A stretch of DNA of 23,598 nucleotides from LSNR01 sp964603325 (lineage in GTDB: Bacteria; Patescibacteriota; Minisyncoccia; Moranbacterales; UBA9337), in NCBI GenBank assembly GCA_964603325.1, contig CAZRUH010000007.1, positions 1-23,598 of the forward strand, read 5' to 3'. The notes beneath the pieces are model-generated. The model did no database searches. It saw only the letters and a list, made by a program, of their open reading frames with translations, and had not been told where the DNA came from. Shown one piece after another: positions 6,582 through 14,272 of the stretch (position 1 is its first letter; every line of letters starts with the position of its first letter). The position numbers were made by a program, and so were the translations under genes.

Positions 6582-7661
6582 ATGATGGATTATTATAAAA
6601 TATTGGGTGTTGACAAAAATGCTTCCGATGAGGAAATAAAAAAGGCATATAGAAAATTAGCTCATAAATATCATCCGGACAAAGAAGGTGGTGATGAAGC
6701 TAAATTTAAGGAAATAAATGAAGCTTATCAAGTGTTATCTGACAGCGCCAAAAGATCTCAGTATGATCAATTTGGACAGACTTTTGATAATGCTCAAGCC
6801 GGTGGAGGTTTTGAAGGATTTTCTTCTCATGGTGGTTTCGGAGGTTTTGATTTCAGTGAGTTTACAAAACAACAGGCGGGAGGTGGATGGGATGATATTT
6901 TCTCAGATATTTTTGGTGGCGGAGGTGGTACTCGGACAGGTTCGGATATTCAAGTAGATTTGGATATTGAATTTGATGAAATGGTATCGGGAGTTAAAAA
7001 AGAGGTTAAGTTATATAAAAATGTTAAATGTGCTGTTTGTGACGGAACAGGTGGCGCTCCCGGAGCGAAAGAAAGTGTCTGCAAAACTTGTCAAGGTACC
7101 GGGAAAATCAGAAAAACGATGCAGACTGTTTTGGGTACTGTGGCACAAGAAACGGTTTGTCATGATTGCAAAGGAAAGGGAAAAACATTTTCTGAAAAAT
7201 GTTCCAAATGTTCCGGAGAAGGTATTGTTAAAGAAGAAAAAAATATCACTGTTGATATTCCGGCGGGAATTAGTGATGGGCAAACCATTTCAATCAGAGG
7301 TGAAGGTGAAGCCGGACAAAATGGAGTGCCTCCGGGAGATTTGTTTGTGACTGTTCATATTAAACCACACTCAAAATTTCACAGAGAAGGAAATGACATT
7401 CTTTCGGAAGAAAGTGTTTCTTTTACTCAGGCGATCTTGGGGGATAAAATAAGTGTTGATACCGTTGATGGTGTTGTTTCCATCAAGATTCCACCGGGAA
7501 CACAATCCGGGGAAACATTTAGAATTCGCGGGAAAGGCGTTCCATATTTACGTGGGATGGGAAGAGGAAATCATTTGGTTAAAATAAATGTTGTTATTCC
7601 CAAAAAAATCAACAGAAAACAAAGAAAGTTAATTAAAGAATTCGCGGAATTGGAAAAATAA
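6582..7661 (+). CDS. dnaJ: Chaperone protein DnaJ (Hsp40)
   Basis: A 359-residue type I J-protein that hands unfolded clients to DnaK and stimulates its ATPase. The J domain occupies residues 2-66, with the catalytic HPD at 31-33. A Gly/Phe-rich linker runs from about 74 to 117. The cysteine-rich domain has four CxxCxGxG repeats that bind two zinc ions: CAVCDGTG (150-157), CKTCQGTG (167-174), CHDCKGKG (193-200) and CSKCSGEG (207-214). The substrate-binding beta domains follow to the end. Two ATG codons are adjacent (6582, 6585); the second would give the usual MDYYKILGV start, and no Shine-Dalgarno separates them. The gene is controlled by its own CIRCE promoter. dnaK and grpE are not adjacent here. 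Confidence 0.97.
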   Translation: MMDYYKILGVDKNASDEEIKKAYRKLAHKYHPDKEGGDEAKFKEINEAYQVLSDSAKRSQYDQFGQTFDNAQAGGGFEGFSSHGGFGGFDFSEFTKQQAGGGWDDIFSDIFGGGGGTRTGSDIQVDLDIEFDEMVSGVKKEVKLYKNVKCAVCDGTGGAPGAKESVCKTCQGTGKIRKTMQTVLGTVAQETVCHDCKGKGKTFSEKCSKCSGEGIVKEEKNITVDIPAGISDGQTISIRGEGEAGQNGVPPGDLFVTVHIKPHSKFHREGNDILSEESVSFTQAILGDKISVDTVDGVVSIKIPPGTQSGETFRIRGKGVPYLRGMGRGNHLVKINVVIPKKINRKQRKLIKEFAELEK

Positions 7662-7679
7662 TTTTTTATAAAAATTTTT

Positions 7680-8555
7680 ATGAAAATAAGTTTAAGTAAA
7701 TATGCCGGTTTTTGTGATGGAGTTAATCGTGCATACAAAACAGTGCTAGATATTGTAAAAGACCCAAAAATTAAGAAGCCAATATATATTTTGGGGTCTC
7801 TTGTTCACAATAATGATGTTGTTTGTAATATTAAAAAAATGGGAGTAAAAAAACTTAACTTTAATGGTGTGATTAAAGATGTTGAAAAAGAGATTAATAA
7901 AAGCATAGGAACACTGGTTATTACTGCACACGGTATAGGTCCGAAAATTTTTGAAATTGCCGAAGAAAAGAATATAAATGTTATAGATACCACTTGCCCA
8001 AAAGTTATCAAAGCGCAGAAATTAGCAGAAATATTTTGGAACAGAAATTATAAAATAATTATTATCGGAAAAAAGAAGCACAAGGAAACAATGGGGATTT
8101 TCAGGTGGGCAAGAAAAAACGCAATTGTGGTTGAAAGTGAAGAAGATTTTTTGAATAATTTGAATTTTGGCGCTGATGACAAAATCGTTGTAGTATCTCA
8201 AACAACTCAAAATGAGGATAAGGTGAAAAAAATAATAAATAAGATACTAATTAAATACCCCAATGCGGAAATACTGGATACCGTTTGTGAAACAACAAAA
8301 AAACGACAACAAGAAGCAAAAAAAATAGCTAAAGAAAACGATCTGGTTTTGGTAATCGGTTCTTCCAGTAGCTCAAATTCAACAGAACTTTGGAAAATTG
8401 CCAAAAAAATCAACCCGAAAACTTACTTTATTGAAAGAGCGGAACATATTAAATCACATTGGTTTAAAAATTGTCATTCTGTTGGAATTACTGCAGGGGC
8501 TTCTTCTCCGCAATGGGTAATTGATGAAATCAAAGAATATCTTCTGGATATTTAG
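7680..8555 (+). CDS. ispH: 4-hydroxy-3-methylbut-2-enyl diphosphate reductase
   Basis: A 291-residue IspH (LytB), the last enzyme of the MEP isoprenoid pathway, which reduces HMBPP to IPP and DMAPP with an iron-sulfur cluster. The three cluster cysteines are all present: C12 (GFCDGV), C106 (DTTCPKV) and C203 (DTVCETT). The substrate histidines H43, H84 (TAHGIG) and H134 are visible, with the catalytic glutamate E136 in HKETMG. The usual SSNS loop appears as SSSSSNSTEL (228-237), and TAGASSP closes the active site (271-277). Length is typical. It starts 18 bases after dnaJ, so it may be read from the heat-shock promoter. No other MEP gene is in the window. Confidence 0.94.
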   Translation: MKISLSKYAGFCDGVNRAYKTVLDIVKDPKIKKPIYILGSLVHNNDVVCNIKKMGVKKLNFNGVIKDVEKEINKSIGTLVITAHGIGPKIFEIAEEKNINVIDTTCPKVIKAQKLAEIFWNRNYKIIIIGKKKHKETMGIFRWARKNAIVVESEEDFLNNLNFGADDKIVVVSQTTQNEDKVKKIINKILIKYPNAEILDTVCETTKKRQQEAKKIAKENDLVLVIGSSSSSNSTELWKIAKKINPKTYFIERAEHIKSHWFKNCHSVGITAGASSPQWVIDEIKEYLLDI

Positions 8556-8593
8556 ATTATTTTTATCACTTCATATTTCATTTGGCGTGTCAG

Positions 8594-8622
8594 TTGATTT
8601 TAAATTAAAATCGGTTTAAAAT
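8594..8622 (+). promoter_or_regulatory. Candidate promoter for rnpB
   Basis: TTGATT (8594-8599) and TAAAAT (8617-8622) are 17 bases apart, and transcription would begin near 8629, about 30 bases before the predicted mature RNA end. A second possibility is TTGAAT (8628-8633) with ATTATT (8651-8656), which would start inside the RNA. The sequence does not decide between them. Confidence 0.35.
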
Positions 8623-8658
8623 TACAGTTGAATGTATTGAGATGATAATGATTATTTA

Positions 8659-8994
8659 TTAGGGCAAATCGGACAATCGCTTTTTTCAAAAAAGAGGAAA
8701 GTCCGGACACTCACCATTTATTTTTTAAAATGGTAAAAGGGTAGCGGGTAATACCCGTCTAAATTATTATAAGAGGTGCGAACAGAGACGCCTTATTTTG
8801 AAAAAAATAAGGCACCTTGAAAAAGGTGAGTTTCAATAGTAATATTGAAAGTGAAACGGCTAAATCCTTACCTGAATGCAAGACCGTGCTTTGTATTTTT
8901 ACAATACAAAGAGTTGTCGCTTGATCATATTGGCAACAATATGACTAGCTAAATGATTGTCTATTACAGAATCCGGCTTATAGATTTGTCCTAA
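8659..8994 (+). ncRNA. rnpB: RNase P RNA (bacterial type, A-like)
   Basis: The catalytic RNA of ribonuclease P, which trims the 5' leader from pre-tRNAs. Both universal P4 segments are present: GAGGAAAGTCCGGA at 8694-8707 and ACAGAATCCGGCTTA at 8966-8980. Helix P1 pairs 8661-8670 with 8983-8992, plus two A-T pairs outside. P2 pairs GACAATC (8672-8678) with GATTGTC (8955-8961). Internal helices are recognisable: ACCATTT with AAATGGT near 8710-8735, AGGTGC with GCACCT, the GCCTTATTT/AAAATAAGGC hairpin, and TTTCAATA/TATTGAAA. The core ACGGCTAAATCC...GCAAGACC also fits. Total length is about 335 bases. The ends come from P1 and may be off by a few bases. No terminator separates it from the next gene 20 bases later. 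Confidence 0.95.
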
Positions 8995-9014
8995 CAAGTG
9001 ATTATTATAAATAA

Positions 9015-10445
9015 ATGAAAAAGTCAGAATTATTTTTTAGCGCAATTCAAATACCTGCGGATATACTTGCCATAGTATCGGCTGCGATTTTATCTTTTTG
9101 GATTAGGGAAACTTCATTTGTTATACATTTTTTTAACCTTAGACCACTTTCGGGATTGGTGCCTTTTGAACAATTTTTAAGATTGGTAATAATAATGGTT
9201 CCTTTCTTTATTTTAATATTTTCTACTCAAGGATTGTATGACATTCGCGCCACCAGAAGATTTTGGAAAGAGGTTTTAAGGGTTTTCTCAGCAACTACCA
9301 TTGCGCTTATGATTGTTGTTGTCGCTTTTTTCTTAAAACGCGAGTGGTTTTCTTCAAGATTTATAATTCTATTGGCATGGTTTTTGGTTGTATTTAATGT
9401 TTCTTTAATGAGGTTTTTTTTGCAACATATTCAGAAGTGGCTTTTGAAAAACAAGGGAATAGGTGTTCACAGAACGCTTTTGATAGGAAGAAACGGTAAA
9501 ATTGATATTTTAAAAAAGACAATAAAGAGAAATCCGAAGCTGGGCTACAAAGTCGTTGATGTGGTGGACACGGCTAGAATTGGAGTGATAAAAAAAATAA
9601 GAAAAAATAAAGGAATAGATGAAATTATTCTTTCCGATGCAACAATCCCGGAAGATGATATTGAAAAACTTATAGATTTTTGCGCAATTAATAACATAGT
9701 ATATCGCTTTATTCCAACAACTCTTCAAACGGCGCAGTTTGAAATGGGTGTTTTCGCCGGAGAACCGATAATTGAGATAAAACACACACCATTAGACGGT
9801 TGGGGAAAAATAATCAAGCGAATATTTGATATATTGTTTGGCTCAATTTTTGCGATTCTATCATTGCCAATATTGGCGGTAGTGGCAATTTTAATAAAAA
9901 TGGAAGATGGAAGCGGACCGGTAATTTATAAAAACAAAAGAGTCGGTTCGGATGGAAAAGAAATTTTTGTTTACAAATTGAGATACTTTAAATGGAAATA
10001 CTGTATAGATAAAAAAAATCCAAACTTTAAAAATGCGGTAGAATTTGAAAAAAAACTAATTAAAGAAAGAAGTTTAAGAAAAGGTCCGTTGTATAAAATC
10101 AAAAACGATCCGCGAAGAACTAAAATAGGAGCGATTATTGAGAGATTTTCTATTGATGAATTGCCTCAATTTTTTAATGTCTTAAAAGGTGATATGAGTT
10201 TGGTTGGACCAAGACCTCATCAAAAAAGAGAAGTTGAAAAATATAAAGAATATCATCGCAGATTATTGACCATTAAACCGGGGATTACGGGGTTGGCGCA
10301 AGTTTCCGGCCGTTCTGATTTAAGTTTTGAAGATGAATATAAATTGGATTTATATTATATTGAAAACTGGACATTATTTTTGGATATACAAATAATTTTG
10401 AAAACAATAGGTGTTTTATTAAAAAAGAGAAAAAATAATTCTTAA
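9015..10445 (+). CDS. Polyprenyl glycosylphosphotransferase (WbaP/WcaJ-type sugar transferase)
   Basis: A 476-residue membrane enzyme that transfers a sugar-1-phosphate to undecaprenyl phosphate, the first step in building a surface polysaccharide or glycan. Four hydrophobic segments lie in the N-terminal part (about 11-31, 56-72, 90-107, 115-135). A CoA/nucleotide-binding-like domain follows (LLIGRNGKIDILKK...). The catalytic bacterial-sugar-transferase domain begins near 265 with KRIFDILFGSIFAILSLPIL, the membrane re-entrant helix. It contains IYKNKRVGSDGKEIFVYKLR, RTKIGAIIERFSIDELPQFFNVLKGDMSLVGPRP (368-401), and KPGITGLAQVSGRS near 430-443. The LPQ..NVL..DMS.VGPRP block carries the catalytic acidic pair region. 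It begins 20 bases after rnpB, which makes shared transcription plausible. Confidence 0.92.
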   Translation: MKKSELFFSAIQIPADILAIVSAAILSFWIRETSFVIHFFNLRPLSGLVPFEQFLRLVIIMVPFFILIFSTQGLYDIRATRRFWKEVLRVFSATTIALMIVVVAFFLKREWFSSRFIILLAWFLVVFNVSLMRFFLQHIQKWLLKNKGIGVHRTLLIGRNGKIDILKKTIKRNPKLGYKVVDVVDTARIGVIKKIRKNKGIDEIILSDATIPEDDIEKLIDFCAINNIVYRFIPTTLQTAQFEMGVFAGEPIIEIKHTPLDGWGKIIKRIFDILFGSIFAILSLPILAVVAILIKMEDGSGPVIYKNKRVGSDGKEIFVYKLRYFKWKYCIDKKNPNFKNAVEFEKKLIKERSLRKGPLYKIKNDPRRTKIGAIIERFSIDELPQFFNVLKGDMSLVGPRPHQKREVEKYKEYHRRLLTIKPGITGLAQVSGRSDLSFEDEYKLDLYYIENWTLFLDIQIILKTIGVLLKKRKNNS

Positions 10446-10499
10446 TAATGTGCCATATTATTTATGATTTATGTAAATAATGTGGTGTTATACAAAAAT

Positions 10500-11123
10500 A
10501 TGACAGAACAAAGAGAAAATGGCTTAAATACCACTCATTTTGAAAGTGTCGAAATTTTAAGAAAAGAAAAAGAAATGGATGCTGATAATGCCAAGCGAGA
10601 GGCTTTTGGAGAGTTTGATAAAAAAATTTTAGAGCAATTGGAGTATGAAAATTTTAAAAATGCCATGATTGCCATCAGAAGAATGGGTGAAAAAATGATG
10701 GCGAATACAAAATTTTCCGAATTGTTGCGAGAAGGTGTTTCCAGAGATTTAGATATAGATATTGAATCTGTAAAAATATTTAAAACAACCGGAACGGTTA
10801 TGGATAAATATCACAAAATAAGCGCTTGGATAGAGTTTCCAAATGTTTACGGAAGATTGGTTTATATTACTCTGGATATTTTTACGGAAAATGAAAACAA
10901 AAGAAATAATGCGGACATTGTTTTTAGAAAACCGGAAAAAGGATTCAATGACTCAAATAACGATCAATTTATAGCCACTTTGGAAGAAGTAGTTTCTATG
11001 GTTACTAGAAAGGCTAAGGAGAAAGGATTTGGCAAAGTGTCCAAAAGAGAAGATGTCGGTTATCAAAGAGCGGTAATTAATCCTAAAAACAGCAGGGTGG
11101 TTAAATTTGGTAAAGATAAATAG
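10500..11123 (+). CDS. Hypothetical protein, not recognised
   Basis: About 207 residues with no family I recognise. The protein is soluble-looking, highly charged and Lys/Glu-rich, with no signal peptide or membrane segment. An N-terminal half with likely helices (residues ~15-80, many E/K/A/M) is followed by a segment that looks like alternating strands (YHKISAWIEFPNVYGRLVYI; then a DIFTENENKRN loop), a helix TLEEVVSMVTRKAKEKGF, and a basic tail ending VVKFGKDK. An in-frame ATG at 10464 would add 12 residues (MIYVNNVVLYKN); neither start has a good ribosome-binding site, and I preferred 10500 because the extra stretch is unlike the rest. It follows the sugar transferase by about 50 bases and may be a CPR-restricted family. 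Confidence 0.7.
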   Translation: MTEQRENGLNTTHFESVEILRKEKEMDADNAKREAFGEFDKKILEQLEYENFKNAMIAIRRMGEKMMANTKFSELLREGVSRDLDIDIESVKIFKTTGTVMDKYHKISAWIEFPNVYGRLVYITLDIFTENENKRNNADIVFRKPEKGFNDSNNDQFIATLEEVVSMVTRKAKEKGFGKVSKREDVGYQRAVINPKNSRVVKFGKDK

Positions 11124-11157
11124 TTTTCTTTGATTCGTTATTGTCCAATAAATAGTT

Positions 11158-11191
11158 AGATAATTTTGAATATTGTCAAATTATCTGTTTT
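11158..11191 (+). terminator. Possible weak terminator after the hypothetical gene
   Basis: AGATAATTT (11158-11166) pairs with AAATTATCT (11178-11186) around an 11-base loop and is followed by GTTTT. The stem is nearly all A-T, so termination would be inefficient. It lies just before a strong promoter, which suits an operon boundary. Confidence 0.35.
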
Positions 11192-11205
11192 AAGTCAGAT
11201 TTCCA

Positions 11206-11234
11206 TTGACTTAGGGAGATATATTTTATAGAAT
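11206..11234 (+). promoter_or_regulatory. Sigma70-type promoter of the nucleotide-metabolism cluster
   Basis: TTGACT (11206-11211) and TAGAAT (11229-11234) are separated by exactly 17 bases, with 5 of 6 matches in each box. Transcription would start near 11241, 45 bases before the first kinase gene. The four following genes are spaced 2-35 bases apart and are probably read from here. Confidence 0.6.
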
Positions 11235-11285
11235 TATATTTGTTGCTTTGCGGAGCGAATTTTAATTCAAATAAACTTTAATTAA

Positions 11286-11858
11286 ATGAATAATGATAAG
11301 AAAATAGTAATTGGATTGGTGGGGGAAACCGGAAGTGGAAAAGATACGGTAGCTCATTACTTAAAAAGACGCTACAATGTTGACTTGTTAAGATTTAGTC
11401 GTCCTTTGAAAAAAGCTTTGGATTTGTTTTTTGAAAAATCTTCCAAAAAAGATCAATCATGGTTGTATATGGTTTTTAAAAAAAGATTTGGGGATGATAT
11501 TTTGCATCGTGGACTGAAAAGATATATATCTCAACATTCCGGAATTATGTGCGTCAATGGAATGAGAATGATGATGGATTTGGAATTTATTCGCTCGTTT
11601 GAAAACAACTATATTATTTATGTGACGGCTGATCAAAAGTTGCGATGGGAAAGAGTTGTTAATCGTGGTGAAAAAAGTGATGATAGTCAATCTTTTGAAA
11701 AGTTTAAAGAGTTTGAGGCAATGGCGGAAACAGAAAAGGCGATACCGGCAATCGGAAAAGAAGCTGATTTTATGATTAAGAATGAGGGCACTATGGATGA
11801 TCTATTGTGGCAAGTTGATGATGTAATGAAAGAAGTTTTGAGAAATAACAGAGCTTAA
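11286..11858 (+). CDS. P-loop nucleotide kinase-like protein (deoxynucleoside monophosphate or dephospho-CoA kinase fold)
   Basis: A 190-residue P-loop protein. The Walker A motif is GETGSGKDT (13-21) in KIVIGLVGETGSGKDTVAHYLKRRY. It has RFSRPLKKALDL next, a pattern seen in dNMP-kinase-like and dephospho-CoA-kinase-like proteins, then CVNGMRMMMDLEFIRSF, a strand IIYVTADQKLRWERVVNRGEKSDD with a basic lid, and a C-terminal ADFMIKNEGTMDDLLWQVDDV. The arrangement fits a kinase that phosphorylates a small nucleotide. It is related to the second P-loop gene at 12362 (same order of motifs), and the two enclose a dCMP deaminase. The substrate is inferred only from this context. The start is an ATG without a Shine-Dalgarno, downstream of a strong promoter. 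Confidence 0.72.
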   Translation: MNNDKKIVIGLVGETGSGKDTVAHYLKRRYNVDLLRFSRPLKKALDLFFEKSSKKDQSWLYMVFKKRFGDDILHRGLKRYISQHSGIMCVNGMRMMMDLEFIRSFENNYIIYVTADQKLRWERVVNRGEKSDDSQSFEKFKEFEAMAETEKAIPAIGKEADFMIKNEGTMDDLLWQVDDVMKEVLRNNRA

Positions 11859-11873
11859 ATTTTGGTGATTTAT

Positions 11874-12359
11874 ATGAAAAATGATAAAAGAAAAAATTAT
11901 TTGGATTGGGATGAAACATTTATGCTGATGTGTAGTTTGATAGCTAAAAGGTCAAAGGATCCCAATACTCAAACCGGTGCTTGTATAGTTAATGATGATA
12001 ATGTTGTTTTGGGATTGGGATACAATGGATTTCCTCGCGGTTGTCATGATGATAAATTTCCTTGGTGTCGCGAAGGCGAGACAATGAAAAATAAATATAC
12101 CTATGTTGTTCATGCGGAGGCTAATGCAATAATGAATGCAAGTAAAGAAATTTCCGGATGTAGAATGTACTGTTATTTATTTCCTTGCAATGAATGCGCC
12201 AAAGCCATTATTCAGAGTGGCATAAAAGAGGTTGTTTATGAATCTGATAAATATAAAGATGTGGATATATTTAAAGCGTCCAGGAAAATGCTCAATACCG
12301 CCGGAATTAAATTGCGAAAATTTGTTCCAAAAAATAAATTAATTTTAGGAAAAAAATAA
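11874..12359 (+). CDS. Deoxycytidylate (dCMP) deaminase
   Basis: A 161-residue zinc deaminase of the dCMP deaminase/ComEB family, which converts dCMP to dUMP for thymidylate synthesis. The zinc site is visible as HAEANA (H80, E82) and PCNECAK (C105, C108). The family lead-in DWDETFMLMCSLIAKRSKDPNTQTGACIV and YNGFPRGC are also clear. I chose the ATG at 11874 because GGTGA lies six bases before it; an in-frame TTG at 11862 would add MVIY. It sits between two P-loop kinase-like genes, 15 bases after the first and 2 bases before the second, so the three proteins are likely made together. Confidence 0.93.
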   Translation: MKNDKRKNYLDWDETFMLMCSLIAKRSKDPNTQTGACIVNDDNVVLGLGYNGFPRGCHDDKFPWCREGETMKNKYTYVVHAEANAIMNASKEISGCRMYCYLFPCNECAKAIIQSGIKEVVYESDKYKDVDIFKASRKMLNTAGIKLRKFVPKNKLILGKK

Positions 12360-12361
12360 TT

Positions 12362-12910
12362 ATGTCCAAAATAATTTTAGGATTAGCCGGAGAAATGGCC
12401 AGTGGAAAAGGAACGGTTGCTGAATATTTAAAAATAAAATACAGTGCTTCCAATTATCGTTTTTCTACAATTTTAAGAGATGTTTTAATGCGTTTGCATT
12501 TGGAGCAGAGCAGAAAAAATATGCAAAAAACATCCACTATTTTACGAAAAGCATTTGGCGATGATTTGTTGGCAAAAGTAATCGCTGAAGATGTTAAGAA
12601 AGACAATTCTGAAATAATTGTTATTGATGGCGTTAGGCGCTTGGATGATATTAAATATTTAAGAAAAAATAAAGAATTTAGGTTGGTTTATATTGATACG
12701 GGCATAAAGAAAAGGTATGGTAGAATTATAAATAGAAGTGAAAATACAGATGACCAAAATAAAACTTTTGAGCAATTTGTAGAAGAACATAAGGGTGAGC
12801 CGGAATTACAAATAAAAGGATTGAAAAAATATGCGGATATAATAATTGATAATAATGGATCAAAAGAAGAGTTGTATAAACAGATTGATAAGATTATTGA
12901 AAGATATTGA
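12362..12910 (+). CDS. P-loop nucleotide kinase-like protein, paralogue of the gene two upstream
   Basis: A 182-residue P-loop protein with Walker A motif GEMASGKGT (10-18) in ILGLAGEMASGKGTVAEYLK. Then come YRFSTILRDVLMRL (compare RFSRPLKKALDL of the first kinase), LRKAFGDDLLAKVIAEDV, VIDGVRRLDDIKYL, the strand LVYIDTGIKKRYGRIINRSENTDD, and ADIIIDNNGSKEELYKQIDKII. The shared motif order marks it as a distant paralogue of the protein at 11286. It starts 2 bases after the deaminase stop. It ends in TGA, so UGA is a true stop in this genome. The substrate is not known; a dNMP kinase or similar role fits the context. Confidence 0.72.
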   Translation: MSKIILGLAGEMASGKGTVAEYLKIKYSASNYRFSTILRDVLMRLHLEQSRKNMQKTSTILRKAFGDDLLAKVIAEDVKKDNSEIIVIDGVRRLDDIKYLRKNKEFRLVYIDTGIKKRYGRIINRSENTDDQNKTFEQFVEEHKGEPELQIKGLKKYADIIIDNNGSKEELYKQIDKIIERY

Positions 12911-12945
12911 TTCGGTTTTAAATATAATAATCTCAAAATCAATAT

Positions 12946-14154
12946 ATGACAAAAATCATAAATGATAAAAAAAAAATAGATGAAGTCTTAAACAGAGGAG
13001 TTTTGAAGGAGTTTTTGCCGACAAAGAAAGAATTTAAAGATTGTTTGATGAGTGGAAAACAAATGCGATTTTATATTGGAGTGGATCCTACAGCCAAAGC
13101 TCTTCATCTTGGACATGCGCAAAATTTAATGCTTTTGGAAGATTTTCGTAAGCTCGGACATGAAGTGATTTTCTTGATAGGAGATTTTACGGGAATGATT
13201 GGAGATCCGGGAGATAAGAGTTCAGCCAGAGTAAAACAAACACCGGAAGAAGTGCAAGAAAACTTAAAAGGCTGGATAGAACAAGTAAAAAATATTCTTT
13301 CTTTTGATGATAAGGATAATCCGGTTTTAGTAAAATATAATTCAAATTGGCTGGGAAAATTGAATTTTGCTGAAGTTTTAGAGTTGGCAAGCAATTTTAC
13401 CGTTCAACAAATGTTGGAACGAGATATGTTTGAAAAAAGAATGGAGAAAGGAATACCAATTTATCTTCACGAGTTTATGTATCCTTTGATGCAAGGTTAT
13501 GATTCGGTGGCAATGGATGTTGATGTGGAGCTTTGTGGAACAGATCAAATTTTTAATGCTTTGGCGGGGCGAACTTTGTTACAAAAATTAAAAGGTAAAA
13601 GTAAATTTGTTATCGCCACCAACTTAATTGCCGATGAAAAAACCGGGCAATTGATGTCTAAATCAAATGGAACGGGAGTATTTTTGGATTTATCACCACA
13701 AGATCTGTTTGGAGCGATAATGGCACAGACGGATGGGATGATTAGACCATTGGCGGTGGGTTGCACAAGACTAAGTTTGGAAAAAATAAAAAATCTTGCT
13801 CAAGCAAAAAACCCTCGTGATGCTAAACTGGAGTTGGCTTTTGAGATTGTAAAAATTTTTCATGGAAAAAATGAAGCAAAAAAGGCGCAAGAGTATTTCA
13901 TAAAAACTTTTTCTAAAAAAGAAATTCCCGATAATTTAGGAAAAATAGATATAAAAGAAGGAGAAAGTATACTTGAATTTTTGACGAGAAATAATTTTGC
14001 CAAGAGCAAAAGCGATGCGCGAAGAAAAATTGAACAAGGGGGTGTTAAGATTGATAATAAAAAAATAGATGATTGGAACATTATATTATCAAAAAAACAT
14101 AACCAAAAAATTCTTCAAGTTGGAAAAAAGATTTTTGTCAAAATAATATCTTAA
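12946..14154 (+). CDS. tyrS: Tyrosyl-tRNA synthetase
   Basis: A 402-residue class I synthetase that charges tRNA-Tyr. The HIGH signature appears as HLGH (54-57) in YIGVDPTAKALHLGHAQN. The KMSKS loop is LMSKS (236-240) in DEKTGQLMSKSNGTGVFL. Other marks are GDFTGMIGDPGDKSSAR and LMQGYDSVAMDVDVELCGTDQIFN, which lines the tyrosine pocket. A C-terminal S4-like RNA-binding domain (about 345-400) starts ILEFLTRNNFAKSKSDARRKI. The length fits the TyrZ-type long bacterial TyrRS. Only 35 bases separate it from the kinase gene, with no T-box leader, so regulation by uncharged tRNA is not visible. It is the last gene of the nucleotide cluster. Confidence 0.96.
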   Translation: MTKIINDKKKIDEVLNRGVLKEFLPTKKEFKDCLMSGKQMRFYIGVDPTAKALHLGHAQNLMLLEDFRKLGHEVIFLIGDFTGMIGDPGDKSSARVKQTPEEVQENLKGWIEQVKNILSFDDKDNPVLVKYNSNWLGKLNFAEVLELASNFTVQQMLERDMFEKRMEKGIPIYLHEFMYPLMQGYDSVAMDVDVELCGTDQIFNALAGRTLLQKLKGKSKFVIATNLIADEKTGQLMSKSNGTGVFLDLSPQDLFGAIMAQTDGMIRPLAVGCTRLSLEKIKNLAQAKNPRDAKLELAFEIVKIFHGKNEAKKAQEYFIKTFSKKEIPDNLGKIDIKEGESILEFLTRNNFAKSKSDARRKIEQGGVKIDNKKIDDWNIILSKKHNQKILQVGKKIFVKIIS

Positions 14155-14219
14155 TTTTAAATAATGAAAAAATTTAGAAGAAAATAAAAGTCTGTTGTGA
14201 GCATTAAATAAGTTATCAC

Positions 14220-14248
14220 TTCACTTCTTTTTGGAAAAGGTATATAAT
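14220..14248 (+). promoter_or_regulatory. Sigma70-type promoter of the membrane protein-tpiA-aldolase run
   Basis: TTCACT (14220-14225) is followed after 17 bases by a consensus TATAAT (14243-14248). Transcription would start near 14255. That rules out the upstream TTG start of the next gene (14231) and supports its ATG at 14273. Confidence 0.55.
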
Positions 14249-14272
14249 AAAAAAGTAATAAACAAAAAACAA

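Noticed and set aside
6967..7350. A 127-codon open frame overlapping dnaJ in another frame
   Set aside because: It spans the CxxCxGxG region of dnaJ, which is clearly the coding frame; the overlapping product is Lys-rich with no family features.
8595..8611. Short inverted repeat GATTTTA...TAAAATC after ispH
   Set aside because: A 7-bp all-AT stem (except the ends) with a 3-base loop and no U-run; it overlaps a candidate promoter and is expected by chance in such AT-rich DNA.
12896..12910. UGA recoding, as in some CPR lineages
   Set aside because: TGA ends the second kinase in the expected place, and Trp and Gly use ordinary codons in the conserved motifs.
12911..12945. Possible T-box or attenuator before tyrS
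   Set aside because: The gap is only 35 bases, too short for a T-box, and no hairpin or specifier codon region is visible.
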